Source: CAZJCK01 sp964544635 (GTDB taxonomy: Bacteria > Zixibacteria > MSB-5A5 > GN15 > FEB-12). Taken from it: DNA of 32,900 nucleotides. The notes under the pieces were generated by a model. The model was not told the DNA's origin and made no database searches. It worked only from the letters and a program-made list of their open reading frames with translations. The stretch lies in NCBI GenBank assembly GCA_964544635.1, contig CAZJCK010000041.1, forward strand, positions 1 to 32,900. The letters are read 5' to 3'. Shown in pieces: positions 22,217-31,309 of the stretch. Made by a program: the position numbers and the translations under genes. Each line of letters starts with the position of its first letter. Within the stretch, counting starts at the first letter, position 1.

Positions 22217-24388
22217 TTACTCCCACATCCGTCGCAGGTGCTCGATCGCCGGGTGCGATTCGAACCGTCGCACCGCCTCGCGATAGACCGAGTCGGCGGC
22301 GGCGAAGTCGCCGGTCGACCGATACGCCGCCGCCAGGTTGACCCACGCTTCGACCAGCGATGAATCGGTTTCGATGGCCCGACGGCTGTAATTGACGGCA
22401 TCATAAAAGCGCTGGGTCAAACCCGAAATAAAGCCGAGCTGGTACAGCGCCCGGGCCACTCGCTCCTGCTGCGATGCTTCGTCATTCACGAAATCCTGCG
22501 TAAACGCATTATCGTCGGTCTCGATCGGCGGTACCGGTCGCGCCACCAGGTCCAGGAGCACCCGCTCGGCGGCATCGAACATGCCCCGTTCCGACAGCAG
22601 CAAGCCGGCATCCAATAGCAGCCTCGGCGCATCATCGGTTCGTGAACGGGCCTGCGACACCTCTTCAAGCAATCGCTCCCGGCTCAAGGTGTCGACAGCG
22701 AACACCGCCCGCAGGCGAACCCGGTTGGTCAGGGAGTGGTACGGTTGCAGTGGCAGGGCGCGGTCCGTCAGTTCGACGGCATGCTCCGGCTGATCCTGCA
22801 GCAGCGCCACCGAGGCCAGGTTGGCGTGAGCTTCCGGTCGGCCGGGATGGAGACCTATTTCGCGCTCGAAGTAGTACACTGCTGAATCGATCTGCCCCAG
22901 ACGCAGAAAGGTCGCGCCGAGATTCAAATTGAGATCGACCAGCGCCGAATCGACACGCATCGCCTGCTGGTACGACTGCCGCGCCGCCTCAAAACGACCG
23001 TCGTAGTAGTGATGTAATCCCTCACTGTTAAGGGCGGCAGCCAGCGAGGCACCGGGCGATTTCGGCACCGGCAGCAGGCTGAGAAGCAGCGCCACGACAA
23101 CGCCGATTACCGGGTAGACCAGCGAAACCGGCAGGCTCCGGGCGCGACGCCACAAATCGAACGGCGCTGCCGCCGCGATGACAAAATAAGGCGGTAGCAG
23201 TGGCATCCTGAACCGTTCGGCAAAGAAGAACAGCGCTGTGGCTGCGAGGTATACGACCGCCAGCAGCAGTAGCAGGCGTCCCGACGGCAGCCGCGCCGCG
23301 CCGACCACCCCCAATCCGACCAGCGCAAATAGTACTGTGAAATTGAAGGGATGGTAATGCAGCAGCGGTACCAGATGAAAGTGCACGTCGAGCGCGCGGT
23401 TGTTCGAGACTCTTTCGCCCGTGAAGTTGTACAGCAGCTTGCGTCCGAACAACTCCAGCGAGTGCAGCCGATGCTCGACCCAGACTGTCAGTGTCTGGTC
23501 GGTCCAGTACGACGATACCTCCCCCGGCGACAGCTGCTCGTTGCGGTCCTGCTCGGCGAGAAAGGTAATATCGCTGATCTGCCAGTTGTGCCCGAGTGGG
23601 TCGGGCATCGCCGCCGACAAACCGTCAGCCTCCAGGTGATTGCCGATGTACAGGTTGATGCCGCCCTGCGACGCTATCAGCACCGGATCGTCGGCAACCA
23701 GCAGGTTGCGCACGGTGATCGGCAGGATCAACAGCGCTATCCCAACAACCAGCCCGAAGATCTTCAACAACGGCCGGACAACCCGTTTATTTTGCCAGAG
23801 TATGACCGCCAACAGCACCGGCACAAACACCAGCACTGTCGGTCGCGTGATCGCCGCCAGGCCGATCAGCACGCCAAGCAGGAACGTGTTCCGCAGGTCG
23901 GGGCGCTCATACCAGCTCACCGTCTTGATCAGGACCAGCTGCATGAACAGCGTGAACAGCGGGTCCAGGAGCAGCTCCGATTCGAGGTACACGGCCATCG
24001 GATAGACCGCGTGCAGCAGCGCCGCCACCAGACCGATCCGCCGGTCGAACAGCTTACTGCCGAGACGGCAGGTGAGCCCTACCGACACCAGCCCGATGAC
24101 CAGGCCGAACAGACGGCCGGTCCAGAGTGATTCACTGAAGACGGCGTAGAGCAGGCCAAGACACCAGACATAGAATGGCGCTCGAAAATAGGTCGTATCC
24201 CCGGCAACGTTGCCGTCAGCTATCGTGCGCGCCCAGTTGTGGTGGTACCAGTTGTCGACTGTCAGGAACTCCCAGTCCGGCAGGGAAGCGTACTGCCAGA
24301 GATAGACCAGGCGGATGACCAGCGCCAGGCCAAGAATACCAAGCAGCCAGACGCGCGAGGTATCGTCTCTTTTTGCCGGGGAATTCAT
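22217..24388 (-). CDS. GT39-type membrane glycosyltransferase with C-terminal TPR domain
   Basis: This 723-residue protein has a GT-C-type polytopic membrane half (residues 1-445, about ten helices). An early acidic motif lies in 'EFLTVDNWYHHNWARTIADG', and 'YFRAPFYVWCLGLLYAVF' is typical of the PMT/ArnT-like dolichyl- or polyprenyl-phosphate-sugar mannosyltransferase family. The second half (about 450-723) consists of TPR-like repeats, e.g. 'LVDLNLNLGATFLRLGQIDSAVYYFEREIGLHPGRPEAHANLA' and 'SLVEAWVNLAAAYRSTGDFAAADSVYREAVRRF'. The membrane half would use a lipid-linked sugar to modify a protein or lipid in the periplasm, and the TPR half may bind the acceptor or a partner. The start at 24388 was preferred because a -10 (TATATT) lies 7 nt upstream; an in-frame ATG at 24439 would put the promoter inside the gene. 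It is convergent with the receptor operon and divergent from the proteases. Confidence 0.87.
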   Translation of the reverse strand: MNSPAKRDDTSRVWLLGILGLALVIRLVYLWQYASLPDWEFLTVDNWYHHNWARTIADGNVAGDTTYFRAPFYVWCLGLLYAVFSESLWTGRLFGLVIGLVSVGLTCRLGSKLFDRRIGLVAALLHAVYPMAVYLESELLLDPLFTLFMQLVLIKTVSWYERPDLRNTFLLGVLIGLAAITRPTVLVFVPVLLAVILWQNKRVVRPLLKIFGLVVGIALLILPITVRNLLVADDPVLIASQGGINLYIGNHLEADGLSAAMPDPLGHNWQISDITFLAEQDRNEQLSPGEVSSYWTDQTLTVWVEHRLHSLELFGRKLLYNFTGERVSNNRALDVHFHLVPLLHYHPFNFTVLFALVGLGVVGAARLPSGRLLLLLAVVYLAATALFFFAERFRMPLLPPYFVIAAAAPFDLWRRARSLPVSLVYPVIGVVVALLLSLLPVPKSPGASLAAALNSEGLHHYYDGRFEAARQSYQQAMRVDSALVDLNLNLGATFLRLGQIDSAVYYFEREIGLHPGRPEAHANLASVALLQDQPEHAVELTDRALPLQPYHSLTNRVRLRAVFAVDTLSRERLLEEVSQARSRTDDAPRLLLDAGLLLSERGMFDAAERVLLDLVARPVPPIETDDNAFTQDFVNDEASQQERVARALYQLGFISGLTQRFYDAVNYSRRAIETDSSLVEAWVNLAAAYRSTGDFAAADSVYREAVRRFESHPAIEHLRRMWE

Positions 24389-24395
24389 TGCGCCT

Positions 24396-24401
24396 AATAT
24401 A
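24396..24401 (-). promoter_or_regulatory. -10 element abutting the GT39-TPR start (probably leaderless)
   Basis: TATATT on the minus strand (24401-24396) lies 7 nt before the ATG at 24388. The -35 region is weak (ATTCGT at a 17-nt spacing). Only AGG is found as a possible ribosome site, at a short distance. Confidence 0.4.
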
Positions 24402-24442
24402 GAACGCCGACCCGGCAGACGAATGAAAAAAATCGGCAAACT

Positions 24443-24486
24443 GCCGGCAACTCTGCAATGTCACGCACACTATGCAATTTGCCGGC
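24443..24486. promoter_or_regulatory. Interrupted dyad in the divergent region, possible operator
   Basis: GCCGGCAA (24443-24450) is mirrored by TTGCCGGC (24479-24486). Inside, TGCA (24454-24457) is mirrored by TGCA (24473-24476), with a 3/2-nt internal loop and a 15-nt apex. It lies between the divergent starts of the glycosyltransferase and the protease pair, so it may be a regulator site or a transcript hairpin. Confidence 0.4.
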
Positions 24487-24540
24487 GTCGACTGTGCAAA
24501 CGTCCCACACCCGGACCAGGCATCCCCTTGGTCGCATAAG

Positions 24541-24570
24541 TTGTTTTTTGACATGTCGTTATAGTATTAC
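24541..24570 (+). promoter_or_regulatory. Weak candidate promoter for the protease pair
   Basis: TTGTTT (24541-24546), an 18-nt spacer and TATTAC (24565-24570) could form a promoter. Stronger hexamers TTGACA (24548) and TATAGT (24560) occur within the same stretch but are only 6 nt apart, so they cannot form a standard pair. The leader to the ATG at 24663 would be about 85 nt. Confidence 0.3.
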
Positions 24571-24662
24571 AGGACGGTCTGCGTGCATCCCGGTGCCTCT
24601 CCTGAGCGCCCCAAAACGGCGATTAGTCGGCGGCACACCGCTTGCACCTACAGGATCCGGAT

Positions 24663-27572
24663 ATGAAACGGAGACCTGTTATGACTACCCGATACCTGAC
24701 CCTGACAATAATAGCCGCCCTCCTGATGACCGCAGGTGCCTCAGCCTCCGATCACCCCGGCCTGTCGCCGCACCTGCAGCAGACTGTTTCCGATGCCGCT
24801 GACAGCCTCGTCGAGGTGATCGTGTTTCTGGACAACGACGATGTCCGCAGCACGGTCAATCGTGTTGCCTCGGCTGCCACGATCGGCCGCGATGCCCGTA
24901 TCAAGATGGTCTCCACCGAACTGCAGAACTTTCGATCCCGCTACGCCGATAATGTCGAACACTATCTCTCGACCCGTGCCGTCGGTGAGGTCAAGCCGTA
25001 CTGGATCGTCCCGGCCTACCGCGCCCGCGTCGCCGCCGCCGACCTGTCGGCGCTGGCCGATCTGGCCGGTGTCCGCCTCATCGTCGACAACGCCGCCCTC
25101 ATCCTGAACGAACCGGTGAGCATCACCGATGCTCCGGCGCTCTCCACTGCTGTCTCGAGCCAGCTCCAGCAGCTCAAGATCCCCACCCTCTGGTCGCAGG
25201 GCTTGAAGGGTGAAGGCCGCCTGATCTGTTCGTTCGATACCGGCGTGGAATCGACCCACCCGGCCCTGTCTGCCAAGTGGCGGGGCAATCACGTCGACCG
25301 CTCGGCCGCCTGGTTCTCAAAAGTATCGCCCAACACCGATCCGGTCGACCCGCGTGGTCACGGCACCCATACGATGGGCGTCATGGTCGGCTCGACTCCC
25401 GCCGATACCTTCGGCGTCGCCCCGGCCGCCGAGTGGATCACCGCCGGCGTCATCGACCAGACCGGTCGTACCCTCTCGGCCACCCTCGCCGATATTCTCG
25501 AGGCTTTCCAGTGGGCGCTCAATCCTGACGGTAATGCCCTGACCACCGACGATGTCCCGGATGTCATTCTCAACTCCTGGGGTCTCCCCAAAGGGTTGTT
25601 CACGCCGTGCGACCAGACCTTCACGCAGGCTGTCGCCAATGTCGAGGCTGCCGGCATTGTCACCATCTTCGCCGCCGGCAACGAAGGCCCCGACCCTTCC
25701 TCGCTGCGCTATCCGGCCGACGATGCCACCACCCCGCTGAGCAGCTTCTCGGTGGGCGCAGTCGACGCTTTCAATGTCGTCGCCTCGTTCTCCAGCCGTG
25801 GACCGTCCTCCTGTAACGGCGCTGCCATGAAGCCGGAAGTGGTCGCCCCCGGCGTGGCCATTCGTTCATCCTACAAGGGCGGCGACTACAAGTACATGAG
25901 CGGTACCTCGATGGCCGCTCCCTATATCGCCGGCCTGGTGGCCCTGATGCGCCAGTATAACCCGGATGCCTCCGTCGACGAGATCAAGACTGCCCTCATA
26001 CAATCGTCGAGCGACCTCGGACCGTCCGGTGAAGATAACGCCTACGGTTACGGCCTGCCCAACGCCGCCACCGTGTTGGACTATCTCAACCCGCCGACCA
26101 ACCCGCAACTGGCCTTTGTCTCGGCGACGATCTCCGACGACGGCGTCGCCATGCCGGGCGAACAGTTCGGCCTGCAGGTGCAGATCGAATCGGAAAACGA
26201 CAAGGCGGCCGTCATCGAGGCCACTCTGGAAGTGGTCGTGACCGGCCGTGCCTATGTCTGGATGAACAGCGCCAGCTATAGTTTCAACTACAGCCCGGGC
26301 ATCGCCGCCGGATCGTCCGAATTCACCGCCACCGTCGCCCCCGAAATACAGCACGGCGATTCGGTGCTCTTCCGCCTGGTGATGGCCAGCAGTGACAGCT
26401 CGTTTATCGACAGCCTGTACTTCTACATCCCGGTCGGCGTTGATCCCCCCGGACGCTGGACCACCCACCAGACGCGACGTATTGCCATGGCCGTATCCGA
26501 TTTCGGCCAGCACGGCCTGGCCTCCGGCTCGATCTACAATGCCGGCGGCGCCGGCTTCCGCATCGAAGGCGGCGGCAACCTGCTGTATGAAGCCGGCTTT
26601 ATGGTCGGACGATCGACCGCGCAGCTGTCGTCCTCGATCCGCAGCGAGAACGGCACATACGCCCGGTCCGACTTCGGCCCGGTCGACAGCCTGACCGCCG
26701 TCACCCTGCCCGGCAACGAAGGTGTCCGATCGTTTGCCACCCTGCGCGACTTCTATTCGCCGACCCAGATTCCGCTCGTCATCGGCCAGGAAGTAACCAG
26801 CTACGCCACCGATCTCGACAGCGGCCTGGTCATCTTCCGCTACGAACTGAGCAACAACACGCTCGAACGTGTCGACGGTTTGTACTTCGGCTTCCTGTGC
26901 GACTTTGATCTCGGCGACATCGACAACGCCGACTACAACGCCTCGCTCGACATGATCTACCAGTACAACGGCGAGTCGTATGTCGGCCTCGTGGCGCTCT
27001 CAAACATGTCGTCCGGTTCGGTCCTCGAAAACACAGCCGGCAAGACCGGCTACTCCCGCAGCGAGCAGCTCTCGTTGATCTCGGGTGGCAGTACCGCCCA
27101 GTCCGGCAGCGGTGACCTGATGCTGCTGTTGCCGAGCAACCGTCTTAACATCGGCGCCAACAGCACGGTCGAAGTGGCCTTCGCCATTGTCGCCGGTCGC
27201 ACTGCCGATGACCTCGTCGATGCCGCCGTCCGCGCCCGCGTGCGCTACGATATCGCAACCGACGTCGTATCCGATGCGAATACGGCGCTGCCCGACCAGT
27301 TCAGCCTGCACCAGAATTACCCCAATCCGTTCAACCCGACCACCGTCATCGGCTTCAGCCTGCCGCGCGCCGGTGAAGTGCGCCTCGATGTATACAACAG
27401 CCTCGGCCGGCTGGTGCGTACGTTGCACGACGGCCGCCTTGAAGCCGGCGATCACAAAGTGGAGTGGGACGGTACTACCGGCATTGACAGCCCGGTCGCC
27501 AGTGGTGTATATTTCTATCGCCTGAGTAGCCGCGACCAGAGTCATTCTAAAAAGATGGTGCTGCTCAAGTAA
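24663..27572 (+). CDS. Secreted S8 subtilisin-like protease with T9SS sorting domain
   Basis: This 969-residue serine protease has a signal peptide ('MKRRPVMTTRYLTLTIIAALLMTAGASA'), an inhibitor-like propeptide (about 30-165, 'VEVIVFLDNDD') and a subtilase domain (about 180-480). The triad is visible: Asp192 in 'CSFDTGVESTHP', His233 in 'RGHGTHTMGVM', Ser416 in 'GTSMAAPYIAGL'. An Ig-like and sandwich region follows. The C-terminus (876-969) is a type A sorting domain starting 'LPDQFSLHQNYPNPFNPTT' and ending 'SKKMVLLK', predicting T9SS export and surface anchoring or release. The ATG at 24681, with GGAG 7 nt upstream, is an equally good start and would shorten the signal by six residues. The M6 protease gene begins 27 nt downstream, so the two are probably co-transcribed. 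Confidence 0.93.
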   Translation: MKRRPVMTTRYLTLTIIAALLMTAGASASDHPGLSPHLQQTVSDAADSLVEVIVFLDNDDVRSTVNRVASAATIGRDARIKMVSTELQNFRSRYADNVEHYLSTRAVGEVKPYWIVPAYRARVAAADLSALADLAGVRLIVDNAALILNEPVSITDAPALSTAVSSQLQQLKIPTLWSQGLKGEGRLICSFDTGVESTHPALSAKWRGNHVDRSAAWFSKVSPNTDPVDPRGHGTHTMGVMVGSTPADTFGVAPAAEWITAGVIDQTGRTLSATLADILEAFQWALNPDGNALTTDDVPDVILNSWGLPKGLFTPCDQTFTQAVANVEAAGIVTIFAAGNEGPDPSSLRYPADDATTPLSSFSVGAVDAFNVVASFSSRGPSSCNGAAMKPEVVAPGVAIRSSYKGGDYKYMSGTSMAAPYIAGLVALMRQYNPDASVDEIKTALIQSSSDLGPSGEDNAYGYGLPNAATVLDYLNPPTNPQLAFVSATISDDGVAMPGEQFGLQVQIESENDKAAVIEATLEVVVTGRAYVWMNSASYSFNYSPGIAAGSSEFTATVAPEIQHGDSVLFRLVMASSDSSFIDSLYFYIPVGVDPPGRWTTHQTRRIAMAVSDFGQHGLASGSIYNAGGAGFRIEGGGNLLYEAGFMVGRSTAQLSSSIRSENGTYARSDFGPVDSLTAVTLPGNEGVRSFATLRDFYSPTQIPLVIGQEVTSYATDLDSGLVIFRYELSNNTLERVDGLYFGFLCDFDLGDIDNADYNASLDMIYQYNGESYVGLVALSNMSSGSVLENTAGKTGYSRSEQLSLISGGSTAQSGSGDLMLLLPSNRLNIGANSTVEVAFAIVAGRTADDLVDAAVRARVRYDIATDVVSDANTALPDQFSLHQNYPNPFNPTTVIGFSLPRAGEVRLDVYNSLGRLVRTLHDGRLEAGDHKVEWDGTTGIDSPVASGVYFYRLSSRDQSHSKKMVLLK

Positions 27573-27599
27573 ATTGCCCGGTTCTAACCGGAGGAAAAA

Positions 27600-30302
27600 G
27601 TGTCTCTCCGTTTCAACATCATTATCCTGATTGGCCTGCCGGCAGCGGCATTGCTGTCGGCGGCCGTCAAAGCGGTGCCGCCCTCCGACGATACCCGCGC
27701 CGCCTGGATCGAGCAGGGGACCTACGCTACCCAACTCTCCCACTGGCGGCAGTTCAAACGACAGGGCGGCTGCTCGGCGGACGAACACACGCCGCTCGAC
27801 CATGACCACCGCAGCCACAGTTTTGCGGCGTCAGAGACAGTCGACTCAGCCCATGTCCTCGTCATCATGGTCGAGTTCACCGACCACCGCTTCAGCGGCC
27901 AGTCGGTTGCGTCGACTCCCGACGACTTCGACTTCCTCCTGTTCGCCGACACCGGCCGCTCCATGACCGACTATTTTCGCGAGGTCTCCTACGGCCGGTT
28001 CGCGCTCACCGGTGATGTCGTCGGTCCGTTCCTGATGCCCAACAGCTACGCCTCGTATGTGGGTATGAACAACGGCTTGACCGGCAGCCCGCTGCTGGCG
28101 CGACAGGCGATAGATGCCGCTCACAACAGCGGTGTCAACTTCCAGGACTACGATCGCAACAACGACGATATCTGCGACGGTGTCATTCTCATCCATCCCG
28201 GCGGCGGCGCCGAGACCGGCACCCCCAACGCCATCTGGTCGCACAAGAACAGTGTCTTCGGCAGCCCGATCCACGACGGTATTTCGATTCCGGCCTATAC
28301 CATGAACCCGGAGGAGCGTGGTAACAGCATCAGCGGCATCGGGGTATACTGCCATGAGTACGGCCACATCCTCGGCCTGCCCGACCTGTACGACATCTCC
28401 GGCAACCCGTCCGCCACCGGCATCGGCAACTTCGGCCTGATGGGCACCGGCTGCTGGCTCGGCTACGGCGGGGTTCCGGCCCATCTCACGGCCTGGTCCA
28501 AGCTGCGACTCGGCTGGCTCGAGCCGATCGAAATCGAACAAAATTCAGTACAACAGGCCATACCGCAGTCCGCAACCAGTCCTGTCGCTTTCATGCTGCG
28601 CCCCAACCGCGGCACACGCGCCGAATACTGGCTTGTGGAGAACCGTCAAAAGCAGGGCTACGACAAACTTCTCCCGGCATCAGGTCTCTGCATCTATCAC
28701 GTTGATGAGAGCCGCTATGACAACAGCGATGCCTCGGCGTATCTGGTTGCAATTGAACAGGCCGACGGTCACAACTCGCTTGCTGTTGACGGTTCCACCG
28801 GTGATGCCGGCGACCTCTGGCCCGGCAGCGCCAACAACCGCAGCTTTCACGACCAGTCGCAACCGTCGTCCCGAAGCAACACCGGTGCTGCTACCGAGAT
28901 CGCAGTCTGGAACATTTCCGATACCGACTCTCTTATGTACGCCGACTTCGATGTCACTTTCTCGCGACCGTATCTTGCACTGCAGGGGAACGCCCCGATA
29001 GGTTTCATCGATTCGCCTGGTGGCGACGGTGACGGTATCTTTGAAGCGGGGGAGAGGATCGCGGTCGAACTGGCGGTCACAAATCTCATGCTGCCGGTTT
29101 ACAACCCGCGTGTGTACATCGAATCCTCGAGCCGCCAGGTGCAACCGTCACCGGCCGAGGCAGTCGCAACGGTGCTGGACAATCAGGCGGCAACGCTGGC
29201 CGGCCCGCTTGGCTTCAGTATCGCCGATACCCTGATCCCGGCCATCGACGAACTGACCTTCACAATCGTGGCCGACTCGCTGCCGAGCGGCGGCGCCTCG
29301 TTCGAGACCTCCTTTACCACCGATGTCGAACTCGGCCGGCCGCAGATTCTCATCATCGATGATGACCGTGGCGCCGCCTACGAAGATGTCTACACCGCTG
29401 CCCTGGCGCGACTGCGCCTGCCGTCGGAGTCGTGGAACGTCCTGCAGCAGGGTGCGCCGACCGCCGCAACGCTCGAAAACTACCGTACCGTTATCTGGTT
29501 CACCGGTGACTCCACCGCCGGTGCGCTCACTGCCGACGATGCCGCCACCATGCGGCGCTACCTGACGTTTGGCGGCAGTATCATCCTCTCGTCAATCTCG
29601 GGCGCCTGGGACCTTGCCGCCGTCGCTCCGAGCCTGCTGCCGGACTACTTTGGCGCCATACCCTCAGGCGCCGGCTTCTCACCGTGGATCAAGGGACTGC
29701 CCGATGGTTCTGTCGGCGACGGCCTGGAATTTGTCTACCGCAGCGGCGGACCACCGATGACTGCGCTGGCCACCTTCGCCACCACCGGTGCTGCCCGCGG
29801 CGAATTCGAACTCTACTTCGGCGCCGGCAGCGCCGCCGGGCCGAGTGTGGGCGTGAGCAATGTCGGCGACGGCTGGCGCACCGTCATCCTCAGTTTCCCG
29901 CCCGAGTACCTCGGCGACCGTTTCAACACAGCCGATGATCTCCTCGAGCGCGCCCTGACCTTCACCATCGGTGGCGCCACCGGATCGGTGCAGACACCCT
30001 CCGGCAGGCAGTTGCCGCAGTCGTTCTCGCTCCATCAGAACTATCCCAACCCGTTCAATCCGTCGACTTCCATTGCCTATGAACTGGCTTACACCGGGCG
30101 CAAACAGGTCCGCCTCGAACTGTTCAACGTGCTCGGCCGGCGGGTCGCCGTACTGATCGACGATATCCAGTCCGGCGGGCGCTACCAGGTGGTCTGGGAT
30201 GGCCGCTCCGATGGGGGCGAGCGCGTGGCGTCGGGAGTTTATCTGTACCGTCTGACAGTGGACGGCGCTTCGGAAAGCCGCAAGATGGTGCTTCTAAAGT
30301 AG
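27600..30302 (+). CDS. Secreted M6-family metalloprotease with T9SS sorting domain
   Basis: This 900-residue zinc protease of the immune inhibitor A (M6) type has a signal peptide (1-25) and a catalytic domain of about residues 75-400 with the metzincin motif H252-E253-Y-G-H256-I-L-G-L-P-D262, plus 'VLVIMVEFTDHRF' upstream. Ig-like regions follow (about 455-575). A domain opening 'QILIIDDDRGAAYEDVY' (about 581-730) resembles a flavodoxin or amidotransferase fold. The sorting domain (about 804-900) begins 'LPQSFSLHQNYPNPFNPST' and ends 'SRKMVLLK'. The GTG start is supported by GGAGG 6 nt upstream. The enzyme would be exported through the T9SS with its S8 neighbour and act on extracellular protein. 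I saw no convincing terminator after it. Confidence 0.92.
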   Translation: MSLRFNIIILIGLPAAALLSAAVKAVPPSDDTRAAWIEQGTYATQLSHWRQFKRQGGCSADEHTPLDHDHRSHSFAASETVDSAHVLVIMVEFTDHRFSGQSVASTPDDFDFLLFADTGRSMTDYFREVSYGRFALTGDVVGPFLMPNSYASYVGMNNGLTGSPLLARQAIDAAHNSGVNFQDYDRNNDDICDGVILIHPGGGAETGTPNAIWSHKNSVFGSPIHDGISIPAYTMNPEERGNSISGIGVYCHEYGHILGLPDLYDISGNPSATGIGNFGLMGTGCWLGYGGVPAHLTAWSKLRLGWLEPIEIEQNSVQQAIPQSATSPVAFMLRPNRGTRAEYWLVENRQKQGYDKLLPASGLCIYHVDESRYDNSDASAYLVAIEQADGHNSLAVDGSTGDAGDLWPGSANNRSFHDQSQPSSRSNTGAATEIAVWNISDTDSLMYADFDVTFSRPYLALQGNAPIGFIDSPGGDGDGIFEAGERIAVELAVTNLMLPVYNPRVYIESSSRQVQPSPAEAVATVLDNQAATLAGPLGFSIADTLIPAIDELTFTIVADSLPSGGASFETSFTTDVELGRPQILIIDDDRGAAYEDVYTAALARLRLPSESWNVLQQGAPTAATLENYRTVIWFTGDSTAGALTADDAATMRRYLTFGGSIILSSISGAWDLAAVAPSLLPDYFGAIPSGAGFSPWIKGLPDGSVGDGLEFVYRSGGPPMTALATFATTGAARGEFELYFGAGSAAGPSVGVSNVGDGWRTVILSFPPEYLGDRFNTADDLLERALTFTIGGATGSVQTPSGRQLPQSFSLHQNYPNPFNPSTSIAYELAYTGRKQVRLELFNVLGRRVAVLIDDIQSGGRYQVVWDGRSDGGERVASGVYLYRLTVDGASESRKMVLLK

Positions 30303-30413
30303 TAAAACGGGCATATTTATCCGCGATGTGCGGGCGATTCGTCGATTCTCGCTAAGTACCCTCTTCACAACAGTTTAAAATGGACCCTCAGAATAAGGAA
30401 ATCCTGAATTTTC
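30303..30413 (+). other. Intergenic stretch before fur, no clear feature
   Basis: Only weak stems are present (for example CCGC/GCGG near 30321-30333) and no hairpin followed by a T-run. The protease transcript might continue into the iron operon or end by a factor-dependent mechanism. Confidence 0.4.
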
Positions 30414-30443
30414 TTGACTTCCGGGCCGATTATCGTATATAGT
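30414..30443 (+). promoter_or_regulatory. Promoter of the fur-feoAB operon
   Basis: TTGACT (30414-30419) is followed by TATATA (30436-30441, 16-nt spacer) or TATAGT (30438-30443, 18-nt spacer). The Fur box overlaps or abuts the -10, as expected for repression by promoter occlusion. Confidence 0.8.
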
Positions 30444-30463
30444 GAAAATGAAAATCGTTTTCA
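30443..30463 (+). promoter_or_regulatory. Fur box
   Basis: Three hexamers in the classical Fur order are present: TGAAAA (30443-30448), TGAAAA (30449-30454), then TCG and the inverted TTTTCA (30458-30463). The inner pair forms a perfect 6-3-6 palindrome. The layout matches the known Fur site structure of two direct hexamers plus one inverted. It lies 24 nt before the fur start, so the operon is probably autoregulated by iron. Confidence 0.82.
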
Positions 30464-30486
30464 ATTAGTTGAAGCGAAGAGAGAAA

Positions 30487-30948
30487 ATGAAAGAATTTCT
30501 GCGGACCAAGGGCTTTAAGATGACTCCCCAGCGCGAGCTGGTTTTCCGCTCGTTTTTTGAGTTGGGGGAGCATGTTTCGGTCGACGAATTATACGCCCGG
30601 GTTCGCCAAAAAGACAGCTCGATCGGCTACAGCACTGTCTGGCGTAATCTCAAACTGATCTGCCAGGTTGGTCTGGCCCGCGAGGTAAATGTCGGCGACG
30701 GTGTCACCCGGTACGATCGAGTCACCCGCAGCCCCCACGGCCATTTCTTCTGCCACCAGTGTAAGTCGCTCTCGGAGTTTCCGGTCGACCAGGTGGTCGC
30801 GATGCTGGCGCAGAAAGCCCAGGCCAATAACTTCCAGCCGGAAGAATTCGTGGTCGAGATTCACGGTATCTGCGAGGCCTGTCAGAAGCAGGGTCAAGCG
30901 GCCGAAAGCAACAACGGCAATGTTGCGGCCGTGGAGGAGAAGAGGTAG
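30487..30948 (+). CDS. fur: Fur-family ferric uptake regulator
   Basis: This 153-residue regulator has an N-terminal winged helix ('KGFKMTPQRELVFRSFFELGEHVSVDELYARVR', then 'IGYSTVWRNLKLICQVGLARE') and a C-terminal metal and dimer domain. Metal ligands are visible in 'HGHFFCHQCKSLSEF' and in 'IHGICEACQ', giving two C-x-x-C pairs as in Fur, Zur and PerR. With ferrous iron bound it would bind its own Fur box and repress the downstream iron transporter. The ATG at 30487 was chosen because GAGAG lies upstream; an upstream TTG at 30469 would overlap regulatory DNA. The neighbouring feoAB genes and the Fur box favour iron over zinc or peroxide sensing, which is an inference from context. The tail after residue 140 is Gln/Asn/Glu-rich and probably disordered. 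Confidence 0.87.
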   Translation: MKEFLRTKGFKMTPQRELVFRSFFELGEHVSVDELYARVRQKDSSIGYSTVWRNLKLICQVGLAREVNVGDGVTRYDRVTRSPHGHFFCHQCKSLSEFPVDQVVAMLAQKAQANNFQPEEFVVEIHGICEACQKQGQAAESNNGNVAAVEEKR

Positions 30949-31035
30949 CACTTGAGTGCACCAGACAGCTGTCGCGTCCGGGCAAGCGACGGCGACAACA
31001 CGGTAGGACGACAACAAAGTGAGAGGATTGCAGCG

Positions 31036-31266
31036 ATGACGTTTTTGAACAAACTTGCCCCGGGACAAAAGGCAACCATTCTGGGCTTTACCGACGACAC
31101 GCCGCTGGTTCGTCGGTTGTACGAACTCGGTCTGGCGCCGGGCCGCTCTGTTACCTACTTGCGCAACGCCCCCCTGCGTGACCCGCTCGAGATTCAGGTT
31201 GGCAACTGCTGCCTGTCGCTTCGCCATGCCGAGGCATCGCTGGTCACCGTGGAAATCGAGGACTAA
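31036..31266 (+). CDS. feoA: FeoA, ferrous iron transport accessory protein
   Basis: This 76-residue protein is of FeoA length with an SH3-like fold: 'LAPGQKATILGF', 'RRLYELGLAPGRSVTYLRNAPLRDPLEIQVGNCCLSLRHAEA'. The 'R-L-x-x-L-G-L-x-P-G' element is characteristic. FeoA is a small cytosolic protein that supports FeoB. The ATG at 31036 was chosen because AGAGG lies 9 nt upstream; an in-frame TTG at 30952 would add 28 unlike residues. It lies 87 nt after fur and 43 nt before feoB, consistent with one iron-regulated operon. Confidence 0.92.
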   Translation: MTFLNKLAPGQKATILGFTDDTPLVRRLYELGLAPGRSVTYLRNAPLRDPLEIQVGNCCLSLRHAEASLVTVEIED

Positions 31267-31309
31267 CACTTTTCCTCCGACGCACCGAAGCGTCGAGGTG
31301 TGAGGCAGC

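Noticed and set aside
30303..30413. Terminator after the M6 protease
   Set aside because: Only 4-bp stems and no T-run after them; not enough for a call.
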